This document shows positions 9,591 to 18,292 of a stretch of DNA of 64,000 nt, in pieces. Below the pieces are notes generated by a model. It worked only from the letters and a program-made list of their open reading frames with translations. It did not search any database and was not told the DNA's origin. Position 1 is the stretch's first letter. Each line of letters begins with the position of its first letter. Position numbers and translations under genes: made by a program. The DNA comes from Mycobacterium sp. (GTDB taxonomy: Bacteria > Actinomycetota > Actinomycetes > Mycobacteriales > Mycobacteriaceae): contig WOYS01000118.1 in assembly GCA_011620645.1 (NCBI GenBank), positions 1 through 64,000 on the forward strand, in the 5' to 3' direction.

Positions 9591-9878
9591 ATGTGGATGA
9601 CCTCCTGTGTGGTATGGGAGAGTTCGAGGGTGACGGGTCCGCAGGCCAGGAGAACAAGCGCCAGCGCGGCCGGGGCACTGTGGAAGCCATAGGAACGCCG
9701 AATCCACCATCCGTGTGTCGTAGCGGTGCCGGGTACGGAAATCGCAATGCGGACAGGACATCACCCGCTGTTGCGGGCGCACCCACACCGTCACCTTGTC
9801 GCCGCACTCGACGTCGCGGACCGTGGTCTTCGGCAGGTCGAGGACACGGTTGAGTAAAGTGGTCGCGCGCACGGGCAA
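9579..9878 (-). pseudogene. N-terminal fragment of an ISL3-family transposase
   Basis: On the minus strand the frame begins MPVRATTLLNRVLDLPKTTV. It has VWVRPQQRVMSCPHCDFRTRH, the zinc-finger-like N-terminal module (CPHC) of ISL3 transposases, followed by YDTRMVDS. After that the family pattern is lost and the frame ends near the truncated integrase-type transposase. Only about a hundred residues of an enzyme normally exceeding 400 aa remain, so this is a relic. It faces and abuts the plus-strand transposase relic, indicating nested insertion followed by deletion. Confidence 0.65.
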
Positions 9879-10126
9879 GCTCCTTGGTACGAGGTGTAGG
9901 AGCTTTCGAACCTATGAGCTACCCGTGCGCCCAGACCGCTCCGCCACGCGAGACATAGCACACCCCACCCGACCCACATTCATGGCAATAGAGCCAAAAA
10001 TTCAGGCTAAGCTAGCGATCCTTGATCGCTGAGGGGACGTGTCAACATATAAAACCGCCGACGGAAGTTGGCGAGTCCCGGCGTGGCGGTGGAGAAACGA
10101 CCAGCAGGTAGAGGGGATACCTACGC

Positions 10127-10744
10127 ATGGCGCAACCCAGAAGAGCGATTCGGCAACTCGCTCGCCGGTCCGAGACGATCCAGGATGCATACGAGCGATA
10201 CAAGAACGTGCATCGCCGAGGCGTTCTGACATCACTTATTCCGTCCGGCGGTGTAGGTGCTGAGCTTGGTGTGCACAAGGGCCATCTCACGCCGGGTCTT
10301 ATCGATTGGCTCGAACCTTCCACTCTATATGTTGTCGACCCGTGGTACTTGCTTGGGCCAAAGTGGGAATGGGCGGCGGGAGACAGGTCGACTGTGAATG
10401 CGCTCGCGCGTACCCTCCGCCGGATACGTGCGGCAATCGAAACTGGGCAAGCCCGCGTCGTAGTAGATGACGACCTGTCATTTCTTGCCAGCCTCGCAGA
10501 CGGCGCTCTCGACTGGGTGTACCTGGACTCTTCCCACGCATATGATCACACAACTAAGGAACTCGAATTGTTGGTACGGAAGGTGAAGCAAAACGGAGTG
10601 ATCGCTGGCGATGATTGGCAGCCCGACCCCAGCAACCGTCACCACGGCGTGTGTCAGGCTGTTCGCGAATTCGAGGCATCCGGGCGCTTGGAGGTTTTCT
10701 ACGCCAGTTCCGCCAACCACCAGTGGGCCGCTCGAATCCCCTGA
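10127..10744 (+). CDS. Class I SAM-dependent methyltransferase
   Basis: The 205-aa protein has the compact methyltransferase fold of Methyltransf_24-type enzymes. GGVGAELGVHKGHLT is the SAM-binding motif I, STLYVVDPWY the acidic motif II, ALDWVYLDSSHAYDHTTKEL the motif IV/D-x-S-H-x-Y signature, and GVIAGDDW the following strand. Enzymes of this type often methylate sugars or sit in polysaccharide loci. The gene is intact, plus-strand, and lies between IS relics on the left and an IS1380-like element on the right. It was probably part of the neighbouring polysaccharide locus before the insertions. It starts at an ATG preceded by an AGAGGGG-like sequence. Confidence 0.8.
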   Translation: MAQPRRAIRQLARRSETIQDAYERYKNVHRRGVLTSLIPSGGVGAELGVHKGHLTPGLIDWLEPSTLYVVDPWYLLGPKWEWAAGDRSTVNALARTLRRIRAAIETGQARVVVDDDLSFLASLADGALDWVYLDSSHAYDHTTKELELLVRKVKQNGVIAGDDWQPDPSNRHHGVCQAVREFEASGRLEVFYASSANHQWAARIP

Positions 10745-10778
10745 GCGCAGCTCAAAATCGGCTGCAAATCCGGCTCTT

Positions 10779-12570
10779 CTGACCCGATTCCGCGAGTAAG
10801 CCGGGCAATCGGTCAACGGGACATAGTTGATCTTTGTTTGTGGGGTGGGCAGGTCTGATGCCCGGTTGCGCCGGGTTCGCTGTTGGGGCAACGAGTTTCG
10901 GTTTCGGGGCCGTTGGCGGCCGGGTGGTCATGGGGCTTCGGGGAACGTGAGGCGGTGTGCAGGGGCGGTATCGGGTGTCAGGGAGCGGGCAGTGCGCGCA
11001 GCCGGGCCAGGATGATCGGGATCAGGTCGTGGTCGGGTGGCAGCCGCAGGGTCAGGGTGCGGGCGTGGTGGATCACGCGGCCGGGCACGGCGATGAGCCG
11101 ATGGCGCAGGGTGGCGATCATGGCCTTGCCGCCGTCGACGCCGTGACCGGCGGCGATGCCGGTGTCGTCGTCGGTGCGCACGGCGGTGAGCTGGTGGCAC
11201 CAGCCGGCGATGCTCGCGGCGATCAGCGCGCCCCACATCCAGGCGGTGTTGACCTGGTGATACCCCGACGGCAGGTGACGCAGCGCGGCGCCGTGCTTGC
11301 TGTCGCGGAACACGTTCTCCACGGTGGTGCGGTGCCGGTACCAGTGCTCGACGGTGACCGCCCGCTCTGGGGTGGACACGTCGAGGTTGGTGAGGAGGAA
11401 GCTGTAGCCGTGGATCGCGTCGAGGTCGGCGATCTCGTCCATGGGCAGCGTCCGCTGGTCCGGGTGCAGGGTGCGGCGGCGCCGCGACCGCGGGTCGGCG
11501 GAGATCTGGTCGGGCTCGAGCCGGACCCGGCGGATCAGCAGCCGGGTGTCGGGCGGCCAGTCGGCGGGGGCGTAGTCGGCGACCGCGACCTGCGCGTTGT
11601 CCATGTCCTTCGCGTCGTGCCAGGCGTGTTCGGCGATGCCGTCCAGCAGTCGCCACAGCGGGGCGACGCGTTTGGCGCCGATGGCGAACCCGATGCCTTC
11701 GGTGTGCGCGGCGCGGGCCAGCTTCGCGGCGAAGTAGCCGGCGTCGACGCGCAGCCGGACCCGGGGGCGGTCGATCCGCGCCGGCAGCCCCGCCAGCGCG
11801 CGACCCAGCAGCTCGGACGCGGTGGATCGGGGGTCATCGAGTCCGCAGCCCAGGTCGGCGGCCAGCGCCGTCTCGGTTTCGGCCCAGATCGCCACGTGCG
11901 GGCGTCCGGCCCGCTGACCCTGATAGTTGTAGGCGACACCTTCCTTGTGGCGGCCGTAGACCTCGACGTCGGTGGTGTCCAGGTCGACGGTGACTGGCCC
12001 GGAGCACAGTGCCGCCGCGCGCGGGGCAGGCAGCAGCTCCAGCATCCGCTCGTTGATCTCGGCGATCCCGGATTCCACCGCCCGCCACTGCGCGTCGTCG
12101 AAGCGCCGCGCCAGCCCGGCCGCGGTCGTGGACGCCAGACCCGGTACCGGGGTCAGCGCCTGTCCCGCCGCGTCGGCGCGGTGGCGGTCGAGCCCGACCA
12201 GGAAATCCTGTCCGGCCAGCTGCGCCGCCGCCAACCCCACCAGCAGCTGCCCGGCGCCGTGCCCGCGCTCGCGCGCCTTGATCGGGCCGACCCGCCGGTT
12301 CAGCGTCGCGACCACATCCAGCCGATCGCACAGTTCGGTGATCGCGGCCATTCCCGCGTTGCCGGTCAGGCTCGGATCCGGCGCGCCGACACGCACCCGC
12401 CTGCGCGTACGTCCACGTCCGCGGTTCCGCTTGTGTATCTGCTCACCAGATGGGTGCTCGCTTCCGGGGTCGACAATCAAGCTTCAGTAACTCGAATTGT
12501 CCTATCCCGCAACAGCATCCATCGCCAACTTCAGCGCGTGTCCCCCGACTACCCGCGAAATCGGGTCTGA
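10779..12570. mobile_element. IS1380-like insertion sequence with imperfect terminal inverted repeats
   Basis: The transposase gene is bracketed by an imperfect inverted repeat. The sequence from 10779 reads CTGACCCGATTCCGCGAGTA, and the reverse complement from about 12569 reads CAGACCCGATTTCGCGGGTA. About 21 of 26 positions match when extended. I take these as the element ends. I could not recognise a convincing target-site duplication. Its spacing and its transposase suggest a complete, perhaps still mobile, copy. Confidence 0.6.
10978..12480 (-). CDS. IS1380-family transposase
   Basis: The 500-aa protein carries the IS1380 hallmarks: VTVDLDTTDVEVYGRHKEGVAYNY (first catalytic Asp region), RVRLRVDAGYFAAKLA (second Asp), and VENVFRDSKHGAALRHLPSG (the Y-x-x-E-like catalytic Glu region). 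The reading frame is intact over the whole catalytic core. The N-terminal 35 residues are Arg-rich and may lie outside the real protein, since an internal start is possible. The gene is strongly GC-rich, unlike the flanking polysaccharide genes, and fills the element defined by the inverted repeats. Confidence 0.88.
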   Translation of the reverse strand: MIVDPGSEHPSGEQIHKRNRGRGRTRRRVRVGAPDPSLTGNAGMAAITELCDRLDVVATLNRRVGPIKARERGHGAGQLLVGLAAAQLAGQDFLVGLDRHRADAAGQALTPVPGLASTTAAGLARRFDDAQWRAVESGIAEINERMLELLPAPRAAALCSGPVTVDLDTTDVEVYGRHKEGVAYNYQGQRAGRPHVAIWAETETALAADLGCGLDDPRSTASELLGRALAGLPARIDRPRVRLRVDAGYFAAKLARAAHTEGIGFAIGAKRVAPLWRLLDGIAEHAWHDAKDMDNAQVAVADYAPADWPPDTRLLIRRVRLEPDQISADPRSRRRRTLHPDQRTLPMDEIADLDAIHGYSFLLTNLDVSTPERAVTVEHWYRHRTTVENVFRDSKHGAALRHLPSGYHQVNTAWMWGALIAASIAGWCHQLTAVRTDDDTGIAAGHGVDGGKAMIATLRHRLIAVPGRVIHHARTLTLRLPPDHDLIPIILARLRALPAP

Positions 12571-12603
12571 CACTTCCGTGGGTGGGTTTGTTGATCTGAG
12601 AGG

Positions 12604-12677
12604 GCGCACGTCGTTGTCGCTTAAGGTGTCTGGCTTGTCGAAGGTCAGTAACCGAAGGAGCGGGCAACGACGTGCGC
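12604..12677. repeat. Perfect 13-bp inverted repeat upstream of the ISL3-like relic
   Basis: GCGCACGTCGTTG at 12604-12616 is repeated in inverted orientation as CAACGACGTGCGC at 12665-12677, with 48 bp between. The right arm covers the start of the ISL3-like transposase relic. It may be an IS end structure or an operator of the transposase gene; the sequence alone does not decide. Confidence 0.5.
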
Positions 12678-13040
12678 AATGTGAGGCTATTTCGTGCGCT
12701 GCTGGGTGTCGACCAGCGCACCGTGATCGAAGACATCGAGTTCGAGGAATTCGAAGGCCAGGACCGCCGACGCCGACGGCGACACGCTGGTGGTGGCGCG
12801 GGTGCGGCCACGCAGCGGGGTCTCACGGCGTTGTGGCCGCTGCGGCCGCAGGGCGCCGGTATGACCGCGGTGAGGGGCGGCGTCGGTGGCGCGGCCTGGA
12901 TTGGGGCACGGTGCAGGTGGTGTTGGAGGCCGCCGCGCCGCGGGTGAACTGCCCCACCCACGGGCCCACGGTGGTGGCGGTTCATGTCCGGATCTGTGGG
13001 TGGCCGCAGGGTGCCGGAAAGGTTGGTGCGCGGCCCTTGA
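12672..13040 (+). pseudogene. N-terminal relic of an ISL3-family transposase (frameshifted)
   Basis: The start MRNVRLFRALLGVDQRTVIE continues into IEDIEFEEFEGQ. The rest of the N-terminal module appears only in other frames: YDRGEGRRRWRGLDWGTVQV and then NCPTHGPTVVAV, an ISL3-type zinc-finger segment. At least one frameshift is needed. The protein is lost before the catalytic domain, where sequence belonging to an IS630-type element begins. It is clearly non-functional. Confidence 0.65.
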
Positions 13041-13067
13041 CCTTGGGATTTATCGCCGTGTGACCGG

Positions 13068-13569
13068 CGTGGCTGCTGTGACGGGTGTGACCAACGGGTT
13101 TGGATGCAAGTTGCGAAGCCAACCATCCGAACCCGAGGTCGAAGACACCACCGGAATTGCCGCATTCACCAACCTGGTCGAGCACGTCATGACCCAACAG
13201 CCCTACGCCTGCGCCGAACGGGTGTTCTGGGTGGTGGACAATGGATCGTCGCACCGCGGACAGGCGGCGATCGACCGGCTGGCCGAACAGTTCCCCAACG
13301 CGATCATGGTGCACACGCCGGTACACGCGTCCTGGTTGAACCAAGTGGAAATCTACTTCTCCATAATCCAACGAAAAGTGGTCTCACCCAACAACTTCAC
13401 CGACACCGACGAGATCGTTACCCACCTGGCGGCTTTCGAGTCGCACTACAACCAGGCCGCTCGGCCGTTCAAATGGAAGTTCACCACCACCGATCTGATC
13501 GACTTCCTGGACAGGCTCGACGCTCACAAAACCGACCAACCCGCCGACGCTCAGCCCCGCGCGGCATGA
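13068..13569 (+). pseudogene. C-terminal relic of an IS630-family transposase
   Basis: The frame open through this stretch has TTGIAAFTNLVEHVM, ERVFWVVDNGSSHRG (second catalytic Asp), then VHTPVHASWLNQVEIYFSII, which supplies the third acidic residue and is diagnostic of IS630/Tc1-like transposases. It finishes with a normal C-terminus and stop at 13569. The N-terminal half, including the first catalytic Asp, is missing and replaced by ISL3-like sequence, so this is a truncated fusion relic rather than a gene. Confidence 0.72.
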
Positions 13570-13700
13570 CCCCCGACGAACTTACGGGCGAGACCACTAA
13601 CCTAAGCGCTTTCGCCAACGGTGGTCTTGCGCTGGACTACGCAATGGTTGAGCTGAATGCTGTTGTGAGCAAACGTAAATCGCAACACACCAGTGGCCAA

Positions 13701-15197
13701 TCAATCGGTTGGTGGAGACGTCTCGGAACTTGATCCCTCAGACTCCTGCGCCGCTGGCTTGCTCCGCTTGCCAATCGACTCCGCGACGTCGATCGGTGTC
13801 GCTTCATTGAGCGCGGCCAGTTCACTCGGTGCCGAGCGTCCTGCTTTTGTTTCCCCGTAGTAGCTGTAGCCGTACGACGCATTCCTGCCACGGTCTGGCG
13901 TAAGCGTAAGTACCGCACCGAGCAGGGAAGCGTCGACGTCTTTGAGATTTCTGACGGCATGCGCGAGTTGATCGCGTTTGGTCTGCCCGAACCTGGCCAT
14001 GATCAAGACGCCGTCAGAGTTCGCAGCCAGAATCGCCGCGTCGGTGACCGCCAGAAGCGGCGACGAATCCACGATGACGTAGTCGAACTTTTCGCGGAGC
14101 TCACTGAGCACCTTCTTAGCCGCCAACGACCCCAACAGCTCACTCGGGTTCGGTGGAATCGCTCCGGAAGTTAGGACGGTCAAACCGGGAAAATTCGTCT
14201 TCTGCAACACCTCGGAAAGTGACGCCCCGCCACTCAGCACAGTGCTGAATCCCGCCGCTCCGGCCAACTCAAGGAACTTGGCCACCATCGGACGTCGCAT
14301 ATCGCCATCAACGAGCACCACGCTGTGCTCGGCTTCGGCCAGCGCCAGGGCGATGTTGATCGCCGTAGTGGACTTGCCTTCGTTCGGCAGCGAACTGGTG
14401 ACGACGATAACTCGCGGAGGATTGTCAACCGCGAGGAACTGCAAGTTGGTCCGCAGTTTGCGAAATGCTTCAGCAATTCCACAGTTAACGTTGCCGAATG
14501 ATATCGCCGCGTGCTCGCGGCGTTCCTTATCGAAAGGGATGCTGCCTACGACTCCCACTTCGGTGATCTCTTCGAGTGTCTGGCGATCCTTGACCGTGTT
14601 GTCGAGCATGTCGCGGACCGCTGCCAGGCCAACCCCTAACAAAATGCCGAGGGCTAGGCCAATGCCAAGGTTGTGAGTCACTTTCGGGGTCACGGGCGAG
14701 ACGGGAATCGATGCTCGCTGTTCCACGACCACGCGTGCGTCGGGTGTGGAGCCGTCCTCCGGGGTCTCCAGTTCGCGAACCATCACCACGAACTCGTCGG
14801 ACAGCGCATTGGCGATGTCTCGCGCCCGGACGGGGGACGGGTCGAGAACCTTGACATCCAACAGGACTGTATCGGGCTTCGTCGTCGCCGTGATATTTGC
14901 GCGAAGGTCCTCCGCCTTCATATCGAGGCCAAGTTTGTCTATCGTTCGCTGGGCCAGCGTGATCCCTTCGAGTAGCTCGGCGTAGGAGATGACCCGCTCC
15001 TGGGACAATCGATTGCCCTGGTACATTTCCGCTACCGATGAACCCCCTGTCGCGGATACGTAGAGCCGCGTCGAGGCCTGATAAAGCGGAGTTGTAAGCA
15101 ACGTGACTGCGAGTGCTGCCAGCACGACAATCAGCATCGTGACGAGCACGGTTATCCACCGGGCACGTAAGAGTTTTGCGAAGTCCTGAAGATTCAA
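13701..15197 (-). CDS. Wzz-type chain-length regulator fused to a CpsD-like BY-kinase (tyrosine autokinase)
   Basis: This 498-aa protein has a Wzz domain flanked by two membrane helices (about residues 15-35 and 175-197), then a cytoplasmic bacterial tyrosine kinase. The kinase has Walker A SSLPNEGKSTT at 268-278, Walker A-prime VVLVDGDMRRP at 293-303 and Walker B VIVDSSPLL at 374-382. The C-terminus has a Tyr cluster (SYGYSYYGE, Tyr442-447), the usual autophosphorylation site, and ends in a Ser/Glu/Pro-rich tail. It should control polymer length and export of the polysaccharide made by the genes to its left. It is a fused one-polypeptide form, as is usual in actinobacteria. Confidence 0.93.
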   Translation of the reverse strand: MNLQDFAKLLRARWITVLVTMLIVVLAALAVTLLTTPLYQASTRLYVSATGGSSVAEMYQGNRLSQERVISYAELLEGITLAQRTIDKLGLDMKAEDLRANITATTKPDTVLLDVKVLDPSPVRARDIANALSDEFVVMVRELETPEDGSTPDARVVVEQRASIPVSPVTPKVTHNLGIGLALGILLGVGLAAVRDMLDNTVKDRQTLEEITEVGVVGSIPFDKERREHAAISFGNVNCGIAEAFRKLRTNLQFLAVDNPPRVIVVTSSLPNEGKSTTAINIALALAEAEHSVVLVDGDMRRPMVAKFLELAGAAGFSTVLSGGASLSEVLQKTNFPGLTVLTSGAIPPNPSELLGSLAAKKVLSELREKFDYVIVDSSPLLAVTDAAILAANSDGVLIMARFGQTKRDQLAHAVRNLKDVDASLLGAVLTLTPDRGRNASYGYSYYGETKAGRSAPSELAALNEATPIDVAESIGKRSKPAAQESEGSSSETSPPTD

Positions 15198-15306
15198 GGC
15201 AATCCCTTCACCGATGTTCGTCCTGCCACCCGCGCCGTGCCCTTCGGCATCACCGATCTGCGAGCGTAGAGGTTCGACGACTTCGCCGCAGCTCGCGTTT
15301 GGTGGT

Positions 15307-17142
15307 TCATTTCGCGCACTCGGGCACGGACACTACCGGCGTGACACTGTCGATCAACGGCTGGACCGGAACCCGGGGTGCACCAGGGGACGTCGGCTCG
15401 GAGAGTTGGAAGATCAGCTCGCCGCTCTGTCCAGGCGGCAGCGCCACCTGGACTTCGAAGGTCGGGTGGCCGCGCTCCACGCCAGTGAACACCGGAACCT
15501 TCTGCCCATTGGCAAGCACACTCTCGAGCCTCGCACCGGATGTTCCGAGCAGCTTCACCGAGGTCAGCATGGTGCCGTTCGGTATCTCGAGCGGAAGAAG
15601 GGGAGATACGCCCGGCGCACCGGCCACGTAGTCCGGTAGCGGTTCCTTGGGTGCCTTACTGGTCAGCCGGACTGTCACGGTCGAAACCCTGGTGTCGCTG
15701 TCGCATCCATCAGCCGCATATTCGATGTGGCGATCGAGATAGTAGTCGAGCTTGTTGCCGCCCAGATTATTGACGATGACCTCCGCATAAGGAGCGGGAT
15801 CGTCCGGAATCGCGTGCGCCAGTGGCGTCTGCTCCAGCAGTGTCTGCTCTGCCGGAACGGCGCTCCACACCGCGATTCGGCGTTCGCTGACCGCTCGGCC
15901 CACTGCATCGAGCAGCTTGCGAGGCGAGTGGATCTTCTCACCGGTCATCTTGTGCACGACCTCGTTGGCGATGTCCTGCAGGTACTGCTTGCGCGCAACC
16001 TGATCCGTCGGAAAGCGTGCGTAGGCAACGGATTCCGTCAACTCCACAACATTGTCCGCGGTGACGATTTCGCCGTCGGGCATCTTGACCTGCCCGACCG
16101 CGCCGAGGATATAGCTCAGCGCCACCGGGTCGATCGCGATGACACCGTCAACAGTCATCCCGGATTGCTGCGCCCACATGGACCGCCAGATCTGCGCGGC
16201 ATAAGGGAAATGCGAGCTCAGGTTGCTATTTCGGAAGTCGGTGAACGGATTGGTGAACCCGTACTGCCCCGCGAACTCCGGGCCGAGGTCGATCGGAGCA
16301 AATGATTTGCTGAGCTCGGTATTCGGTCCGAGGTCGTCAACGGTGGCGGTGCCATTGTCAAACCGAAGGACGCCGAAACCGCCGAGCAGCCCGCCCGTGC
16401 CGCGCGCTTCGGCATTGGTCTGGAAACCCATGAAATAGGTCCGCGGACCGTCGGCGCCCATCATCGCGGGGGCGACCTTCGCGGCCAGTGCGGTGTTCTC
16501 CAACAGCGAGGTGATGTCCGCGGTTTGGCGCTGCAGCTGGGAACGGGCATCGCCGATCACCGAAAGGTAGGCCGGCTCGGAAACCGCCTTGGCGTCGCCG
16601 TTCAGCCGGGTCGCAGCCATGGCCAGCCCGCTCAATGCTGGTTCCTGCTCCCGCAGCAATTGCACATCGACGCGGTTGCCTTGCAGCAACCGGTCCGGGG
16701 ACAGTGCCACACCGGTCGAGGCGGCCGGCTGCAGCACATCGGCCGCCAGCCCCAAGACTACGTCGGAGATCTGCCGGCCGGTCTTGAAGGGGCTACCCAG
16801 CCACGGCACCGCGGCCGTGATACTCCACGGGATGGAATGGGTGGCGTCCCGCGCCTCCTGCGCATGGGTCTTCGCGGCCGCCGCGAATCGCGTCGCGCCC
16901 TCGGCGTCGCCCTTGAGGAGTGCGTCCTTGGCGTCTTGCGCGCTGTGCCGCGCCTCCTGCAGGCCGGACTTCGCCTCAACGGTTCGGAAACCCAGCCAGC
17001 AACCGAAAACGATGACCAGCAGCAGGACTACGAGACCGCCCAGCACGAGCCGGCGCCGACCGTTGCCTTCGTCATCCGCCAGGGAAGCATCATCGCTTTC
17101 GGCTCGCTTGCGGCTGAACGGATGTCGCGAAAAGTTCGGCAC
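15307..17142 (-). CDS. DUF4012 domain-containing membrane-anchored protein
   Basis: The 611-aa protein has a short basic cytoplasmic N-terminus and one membrane helix at about residues 31-50 (LVLGGLVVLLLVIVFGCWLG). A coiled-coil-like stretch (SAQDAKDALLKGDAEG) follows, then a large extracytoplasmic domain. Features such as YFMGFQTNAEARGTGGLLGG and VDGVIAIDPVALSYILGAVG are typical of the DUF4012 family, which is common beside polysaccharide genes in actinobacteria; LytR-CpsA-Psr-like roles have been speculated, but function is unknown. It lies about 110 bp upstream of the BY-kinase gene on the same strand, so probably takes part in the same export or attachment process. Confidence 0.85.
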   Translation of the reverse strand: MPNFSRHPFSRKRAESDDASLADDEGNGRRRLVLGGLVVLLLVIVFGCWLGFRTVEAKSGLQEARHSAQDAKDALLKGDAEGATRFAAAAKTHAQEARDATHSIPWSITAAVPWLGSPFKTGRQISDVVLGLAADVLQPAASTGVALSPDRLLQGNRVDVQLLREQEPALSGLAMAATRLNGDAKAVSEPAYLSVIGDARSQLQRQTADITSLLENTALAAKVAPAMMGADGPRTYFMGFQTNAEARGTGGLLGGFGVLRFDNGTATVDDLGPNTELSKSFAPIDLGPEFAGQYGFTNPFTDFRNSNLSSHFPYAAQIWRSMWAQQSGMTVDGVIAIDPVALSYILGAVGQVKMPDGEIVTADNVVELTESVAYARFPTDQVARKQYLQDIANEVVHKMTGEKIHSPRKLLDAVGRAVSERRIAVWSAVPAEQTLLEQTPLAHAIPDDPAPYAEVIVNNLGGNKLDYYLDRHIEYAADGCDSDTRVSTVTVRLTSKAPKEPLPDYVAGAPGVSPLLPLEIPNGTMLTSVKLLGTSGARLESVLANGQKVPVFTGVERGHPTFEVQVALPPGQSGELIFQLSEPTSPGAPRVPVQPLIDSVTPVVSVPECAK

Positions 17143-17227
17143 TCAGGCGGTTTCCCATACTTGGCCACGGCCCGCACATCGAGCGTGAACCAGCAACGAG
17201 GCGCCCTCGACGGGACTCCCCGATTGA

Positions 17228-17329
17228 CGCACGTCAGCCTCCATCACCCACCCCAACTTCTACGAGACCGAGGACAACCTCGCGGTCAGCCTCGCAGACG
17301 CCTACCTGTCCGTCAACTCGTCGCGATGA
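17228..17329 (+). pseudogene. Possible C-terminal gene relic
   Basis: A short plus-strand frame ends in THPNFYETEDNLAVSLADAYL followed by VNSSR and a stop at 17327-17329. It reads like the natural C-terminus of a larger protein rather than random sequence, but there is a stop just upstream and no start or body. I do not recognise the family. It occupies the short gap between the DUF4012 gene and the hydrolase, and marks a border between accessory and backbone DNA. Confidence 0.25.
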
Positions 17330-17395
17330 GTCAACGCGGACCATGTACATGTCTTCCGTCGGGACGCTACGCCGCACCGCCCGAGGCGGCCGGGC

Positions 17396-18292
17396 TCAGA
17401 CCGAGAAGTTCGACTTCAGTTCGCCGATGATGTCGTCCCACAGCGGTTCGGGCAGGTCATGGCCCATGCCGTCGAACATCACGAACCTTGCTCCCGGAAT
17501 GGCCCTGGCCACCGCGCGGCCACCCGAGGGCCGCATCAGCTTGTCCGCCTTGCCGTGGATGACCACAGTCGGTGCACTGATCTGCCGGTCGTAGCGGCGC
17601 AGGCTGCCGCTGCCGAGGATGGCCGCGAAATGCCGGCCGACCCCCACCGGGTAGTAGGACCGTTCATAGCCTTCCAGCGCGTCGGCGCGCATCTTGTCCT
17701 CCGCCGGCTGGAACGCGGGGCTACCGATGATCTTGGACACCCGGATCGTGTTCTCGATCACCGCGTCGCGGCTGGTGCCGGCCGGCGTCTGCAGCACCGC
17801 GAGCAGCTGTTTGGGCGCCGGCGGCGGCAACAGCGCCCGGTTGTTGCTGGAGAAGATCACCCCGAGTGAGCGGGTCCGGGCGGCATGCCGCGCCGCGAAC
17901 ACCTGGGCGATCATCCCGCCCATCGAGCCGCCGACGATATGGGCCCGGTCAAGTCCCAGGTGGTCGAGCAGGGCGGCCGCGTCATCGGCCATGTCTTCCA
18001 GCGTGTACGCCGCGGGGCTCTTCGCGCCGACGAACGAACGCGCCATCCGCGGCACCAGCCCGGCCCCGCTGTGCGCGCCGGTCACCTTCGAGGACAACCC
18101 GACATCGCGGTTGTCATACCGGATGACGCGCAGCCCCTGATCAACCAGCTTCTCGCAGAAACCGGTGCGCCACAACAGCAGCTGCGCACCCAGGCCCATG
18201 ATCAGCAGGACGGGCGGATCGCCCGGATCGCCCATGTCCTCGTAGACGATGTCGAGCTCACCGGACTTGGCGCTACCGGTACGGACCTTCAC
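17396..18292 (-). CDS. Alpha/beta-fold hydrolase (LipG-like)
   Basis: This 298-aa serine hydrolase has the oxyanion/HG-equivalent MGLGAQ region, nucleophile elbow GGSMGGM (Ser123), acidic residue in VIHGKADKLMRP and catalytic His in FDGMGHDLPEP. These complete the triad of the alpha/beta hydrolase fold (esterase/peroxidase-like). It starts at a GTG that overlaps the stop of the upstream UbiB-like kinase gene by 4 bp (GTGA), so the two are co-translated. The pair corresponds in order to the lipG/Rv0647c pair of M. tuberculosis as I recall it. The natural substrate is unknown. Confidence 0.85.
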   Translation of the reverse strand: MKVRTGSAKSGELDIVYEDMGDPGDPPVLLIMGLGAQLLLWRTGFCEKLVDQGLRVIRYDNRDVGLSSKVTGAHSGAGLVPRMARSFVGAKSPAAYTLEDMADDAAALLDHLGLDRAHIVGGSMGGMIAQVFAARHAARTRSLGVIFSSNNRALLPPPAPKQLLAVLQTPAGTSRDAVIENTIRVSKIIGSPAFQPAEDKMRADALEGYERSYYPVGVGRHFAAILGSGSLRRYDRQISAPTVVIHGKADKLMRPSGGRAVARAIPGARFVMFDGMGHDLPEPLWDDIIGELKSNFSV

